A stretch of DNA of 64,000 nucleotides, taken from Ignavibacteriaceae bacterium (GTDB lineage: Bacteria; Bacteroidota; Ignavibacteria; Ignavibacteriales; Ignavibacteriaceae). The DNA lies in the NCBI GenBank assembly GCA_019638025.1, contig JAHBUO010000001.1, positions 310,001 to 374,000 of the forward strand. Reading direction: 5' to 3'. Positions 60,460-64,000 of the stretch are shown piece after piece. The position numbers and the translations under genes are program-made. The notes under the pieces are model-generated. The model saw only the letters and a program-made list of their open reading frames with translations. It was not told where the DNA came from and did no database searches. Each line of letters starts with the position of its first letter. Position 1 is the stretch's first letter.

Positions 60460-63129
60460 ATGAAAAGAATTTTAATTGTAAGCGAACACCAGAGTTTTGT
60501 TGAGGGTCTGAAGAGAGAATTGGCAAAACAATATGGAGAGGTTGAACTCCTTTTTATCGGTAACCCCGATGAAATCGCTTTGAGTGTTAAAAGGCTTACT
60601 CCGGATTTAATTCTGATAAATTTTAAACTTACCGGATATGATTTTCTAACTTCAATCGCTCTTATAAGAAAAGAAAATCCAGCACTCCCAATTTTATTTT
60701 ATAATGATGAAGAAGATGAACAGCAATTTTTCAAAACAGATGAAAGAGGATTTCTTTTCTCCGGATTAAAAAAGTTAACAACGCTGATTCAAAGTTCTGC
60801 TGATAAATCACCAAAAGAAGAACCTGATTTCGTAGTTCAATCGATGCGGAAAGATTCTGTTCTTTTCAGAAGACTTTTTTCGACACTTAATTCCTTTCCG
60901 GATTTAATTCTGCTTCAAGGTAAAGACGGAACTTTTATCGATTTCTTTTCACGCCAAACTAATTTGCTTCCGATAAATCCCGAAAAAATATTGACAAAAA
61001 AACCGACTGAAATTTTTCCGGAAAAATTGGCATCAAAATTTGAATCGATGAGGAATTTAGCTTACATCGAAAAACGTGTTCAGCAAACAGAGTTGGCTTT
61101 TGCTATCGATAATAAAAACCGAATTGTGGAATTTCGTTTTGTTTTTCTTGATGAATCTAAAACCGCTGTTGTTTTGAGAGATGTGACCGAAAGAAAATTT
61201 TCTGAAGCTCAACTTAATCAAAAAAGTATTATTGCCGATGGACTTAATGCGCCGATAATCGCTTTCGATTTGAACTTGAGGTTTATTTATCTAAATAAAG
61301 TCGCTGAAAAAATCGCAGGAGTTAAGTCATCAATTGCAAAAGGGAAAAAGTTAACAGATGTTTTTAAGTTTTTTGCAACTAATCTTTCAGATGACGCCAT
61401 AATTTTGGAATTAAAGCAAAAAGATATTTTTGATGTGGAATTAATTCCAATTTCTGAAAAAGGAATCACTGAACCATTAAATTTTTCTTTCTCCATTATT
61501 AAAAACTCGAAACAGGATAATGTTGCAATTGTTGCATCGCATAGATTTGTTAAAAAAGAAGTTTCTTTTGTTCACTTTGATGAGAGAACTCTACCAATTT
61601 TTGCCAACCTTAGCGATGGAATAATAATTCTACAAGATGAGTTAATTCAATATTCCAATAGTGCATTTTCAAGAATGACAGGATATGTTGAAAATCTTAT
61701 TAAGGGAAAGTCGTTTCTCGATTTCTTGCATGAAGAAGATCAACATTTCATAAGAAATTATTTTAATCAAAATGATGAACTTGAAAATTTTGTCCCCGGC
61801 CTTTTCGAAATTCGCTTCGACCATCGCAACCAGATAAATGTAATTTATGCTGAGGTTCATTTTGATGTTCTTTCGTATAAAGGAATTCCTTCTATTATAG
61901 CAGTGGTTAAAGAACTTCAAACAGGAAATTGGTCTTTTAATGAAGCTGCTTCGGAAGAAGATAATAATCAAAATGAAACTCAAAGAAGAACTGCTTTAGA
62001 AGCCTATATGAATCATGACATCAGAACTTCTCTGAATGGTATTTTAGGTTTTGCTGATATTTTGCGTGAGGAATTAAAGGACCAGAAAGATAAATCAAAT
62101 TACATTTATGCCGATAAAATCTATTCGGGTGGAAAACGATTAATTACACTTTTAGACCAAGAGTCTGATTTTCAGAAAATTGAAGCCAATACAGATTTAT
62201 TACAGATTAAGGAAATTTTATTAGTTCCTTTGCTTGATGAAGTTGTTAGCCTTTTGCAATCAACTGCAAACAAAAAAAATGTGAAGATAATTTCATCAAG
62301 CATTATCAAAAGTCCGGTTTTTGCTGATGAAAACCGATTGTTTGAAGCTTTGAATAACATTATTGGGAATGCAATTGAACGTTCTGAGAAGAATTCTATC
62401 TCAGTTCAAGCGATGCACATCAAAGGGAAACCTAAAGTTCAAATAGTAATTAAAGATTCAGGACAAGTTTTATCTGAAGAAAAACTTAATGCTATAACTC
62501 AAGGTGATACTGAAAAAAGTTTTTCACTAGATGATGCTCCGGAACCGACTTTATTCCGAATGGCAATTTCAAAGCGGTTGATTAGTTTTATGAATGGTGA
62601 TTTTGAAATATCATCATCTTCAGCAGAAGGAACAAAAGTTGTTATTACGCTCCCTGCCGTTGAAGTGAGCAAATCTGAAATTACTGTACAAGATACTATC
62701 TTCTTTGCGAGCTCATCCGAATTAATGTTTTTGAGTCAACGACAACCTAAGATTTTAATTGTTGAAGATGATGAAAGCAGTCGAAAGATGCTTGAAATTA
62801 CTTTGCATAAAGTATCCAGACTAACTTTAGCTGATAATGGGGAGGATGCTTTAAGAAAGATTGAGGAGAAAGAAGAAAATAACGATTCATTTCATCTAAT
62901 TTTAATGGATATAGGTCTGCCCGGTGGATGGGATGGCGTTAAACTTCGAGCAGAAATTATCAGAAGATGGAATCACTACAGAAATATCCCCTTTATTGCG
63001 CAGACAGCTTTTGCCTTAAAATCTGATAGAGATAAAATTACCGAGGCAGGATTCACAGATTATCTATCTAAGCCAATCGATAGAAAGTTCTTAATCAAGA
63101 CCATCTACAATCAGTTGAAAAACATTTAA
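60460..63129 (+). CDS. Large hybrid sensor protein: pseudo-receiver, PAS domains, degenerate kinase core, receiver
   Basis: An N-terminal receiver-like domain (1-120) has Asn54 where phospho-Asp is expected (LILINFKLTG). Two or three PAS-type domains follow (about 140-260, 260-370 and 380-490). A HisKA-type helix carries His519 (MNHDIRTSLNG). The HATPase region (580-730) has an N box (NNIIGNAIERS), but the G1 box reads DSGQVLSEE and the G2 glycine-rich lid is replaced by PTLFRMAIS. A complete C-terminal receiver has Asp817 (LILMDIGLPGG) and LSKP. The weak ATP lid raises doubt about kinase activity; it may act as a phosphatase, scaffold or slow kinase. No transmembrane segment, so it is cytoplasmic. 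Confidence 0.85.
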   Translation: MKRILIVSEHQSFVEGLKRELAKQYGEVELLFIGNPDEIALSVKRLTPDLILINFKLTGYDFLTSIALIRKENPALPILFYNDEEDEQQFFKTDERGFLFSGLKKLTTLIQSSADKSPKEEPDFVVQSMRKDSVLFRRLFSTLNSFPDLILLQGKDGTFIDFFSRQTNLLPINPEKILTKKPTEIFPEKLASKFESMRNLAYIEKRVQQTELAFAIDNKNRIVEFRFVFLDESKTAVVLRDVTERKFSEAQLNQKSIIADGLNAPIIAFDLNLRFIYLNKVAEKIAGVKSSIAKGKKLTDVFKFFATNLSDDAIILELKQKDIFDVELIPISEKGITEPLNFSFSIIKNSKQDNVAIVASHRFVKKEVSFVHFDERTLPIFANLSDGIIILQDELIQYSNSAFSRMTGYVENLIKGKSFLDFLHEEDQHFIRNYFNQNDELENFVPGLFEIRFDHRNQINVIYAEVHFDVLSYKGIPSIIAVVKELQTGNWSFNEAASEEDNNQNETQRRTALEAYMNHDIRTSLNGILGFADILREELKDQKDKSNYIYADKIYSGGKRLITLLDQESDFQKIEANTDLLQIKEILLVPLLDEVVSLLQSTANKKNVKIISSSIIKSPVFADENRLFEALNNIIGNAIERSEKNSISVQAMHIKGKPKVQIVIKDSGQVLSEEKLNAITQGDTEKSFSLDDAPEPTLFRMAISKRLISFMNGDFEISSSSAEGTKVVITLPAVEVSKSEITVQDTIFFASSSELMFLSQRQPKILIVEDDESSRKMLEITLHKVSRLTLADNGEDALRKIEEKEENNDSFHLILMDIGLPGGWDGVKLRAEIIRRWNHYRNIPFIAQTAFALKSDRDKITEAGFTDYLSKPIDRKFLIKTIYNQLKNI

Positions 63130-63152
63130 TAATTTTCAATCATTCTCAAATC

Positions 63153-64000
63153 ATGAAATTCTATTTGTTTTGTATTTACATTTTTATTCTCATTGCGAAT
63201 CCATTAATTGGACAAAAGTATAAATTTATTGTCTGGGGAGATTCGCAGTTCCAAAATCCGGAAACTTTTGAACGCATTGTTCATGAGACTGAACTACTAA
63301 AACCCGATTTTGTTCTTCATGTGGGAGATATGATACATGGCTATACTTATAATGTAAATGCAGCTCGCAAACAATGGGTGAAATTTAGGAAGCAAATTGA
63401 ACCGTTAACAGTTCCCTTTTATCCAACACCCGGCAATCATGATATTACAACAAAAGAAATTCAACCGGCTTATCTTGAAACGTGGGGAGAAGACAAGTTA
63501 TATTATTCTTTTGATTATTTGAGTAATCACTTTATAGTATTAAATGCATTTCATAATCAAAATTTTGATTCAGTATCGATGGAGCAATTTAGTTGGTTAA
63601 AAAAAGATTTAGAAAAAAATAAAAGCTCACATAATATTTTTGTCACAATTCACTCCCCCCTACATTTAAACAGAGGCTTTGATTGGAGCTACGTTCATAA
63701 TTTACTAAAGCAGTATCCCGTTCGTGCTGTGTTTACAGGGCATTACCACTATTATGATTATCGTAAAATAGACGAGATTGAATATTTTTGTTTAAACTCA
63801 TCAGGAAATATGAAATTATATAACTCTTATATCGGTTATTTTCACCACTTTCTGCAAGTCTCTGTAGATGGTAATAATATTGATTATGCTGTTCTGGGTG
63901 ACGGAAAAATATTTTCAAAAGATTTTGTATCAGTTACCGAAAGAGAAAGAGCTCAAAAGTTTTTTAATGAAAATTCTACTATTATTCTTTCAAGTGCATC
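63153..64000 (+). CDS. Secreted metallophosphoesterase, 3' end beyond the window
   Basis: The frame is open from ATG 63153 to the last base, giving 282 residues without a stop. A signal peptide (MKFYLFCIYIFILIANPLIG) precedes a calcineurin-like phosphoesterase core. The metal-binding motifs are WGDSQF (the usual Asp-x-His reads Asp-Ser-Gln), VGDMIHG, GNHD, IHSPLH and FTGHYHYYD. The first motif lacks the usual His, which is tolerated in several subfamilies. The substrate is unknown. It starts 23 bp after the hybrid sensor stop and may be on the same transcript. Confidence 0.87.
   Translation, partial: MKFYLFCIYIFILIANPLIGQKYKFIVWGDSQFQNPETFERIVHETELLKPDFVLHVGDMIHGYTYNVNAARKQWVKFRKQIEPLTVPFYPTPGNHDITTKEIQPAYLETWGEDKLYYSFDYLSNHFIVLNAFHNQNFDSVSMEQFSWLKKDLEKNKSSHNIFVTIHSPLHLNRGFDWSYVHNLLKQYPVRAVFTGHYHYYDYRKIDEIEYFCLNSSGNMKLYNSYIGYFHHFLQVSVDGNNIDYAVLGDGKIFSKDFVSVTERERAQKFFNENSTIILSSA

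Overview
The window is AT-rich, protein-dense bacterial chromosome. It most likely comes from a member of the Ignavibacteria or a close relative in the Bacteroidetes/Chlorobi assemblage. The signs are a type IX secretion sorting tail of the YPNPFNPST type, a DUF5686 outer-membrane protein with a carboxypeptidase-regulatory-like domain, a DUF2723 (GT117-type) membrane glycosyltransferase, TPR-fused sensor kinases and a LytTR regulator. LpxD, BamA and Skp-like genes show a double membrane with lipid A. Unlike typical Bacteroidetes, many starts have good Shine-Dalgarno sequences. No rRNA, tRNA or CRISPR array was seen.

Layout: (1) 1-10.1 kb: the tail of an unknown gene, a secreted GH13 glycosidase, a CheY-like regulator, a methyltransferase, two outer-membrane proteins, and a TPR histidine kinase with its LytTR response regulator. 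(2) 10.2-16.5 kb: a TetR-controlled TolC/adaptor/RND efflux operon with a perfect 14-bp operator-like palindrome in front and a strong terminator behind. (3) 16.5-36.4 kb: housekeeping and envelope genes. These are msrB, acetyl-CoA synthetase, an rRNA pseudouridine synthase, DUF2723 protein, GT9 heptosyltransferase, a T9SS-exported esterase, a MarR/pirin/YceI group sharing a palindrome, alkaline phosphatase, ilvE, gdhA, a receiver-PPDK_N fusion and an alpha/beta hydrolase. (4) 36.4-46.1 kb: an accessory defence region. It holds type III restriction-modification (mod, an AlbA_2/ATPase protein, res), a broken dinD and a second dinD scrap, a 9-unit 21-bp hairpin repeat array, a small helical protein, and a DGQHR-domain gene overlapping an unrecognised gene. 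(5) 46.2-58.3 kb: the conserved envelope-biogenesis cluster dxr-rseP ... uppS-bamA-skp-like-skp-like-lpxD, split by an outer-membrane barrel, a DinB-like protein, a STAS/HATPase pair, a GNAT and a methyltransferase. (6) 58.3-64 kb: the queE-queD-truA tRNA-modification operon on the minus strand, a large hybrid sensor protein, and a metallophosphoesterase cut by the window end.

Two items look most worth following. The first is a compact minus-strand element of about 80 nt just upstream of ilvE. It has its own promoter-like sequence, two perfect hairpins, the last followed by a U-tract, and four unpaired C-rich motifs, which is the architecture of an sRNA that targets ribosome-binding sites (or of an ilvE attenuator). 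The second is the DGQHR plus overlapping-partner cassette inside the defence region. It has no dnd or BREX genes beside it and may be a stand-alone defence module. Both functions are inferences from sequence alone.
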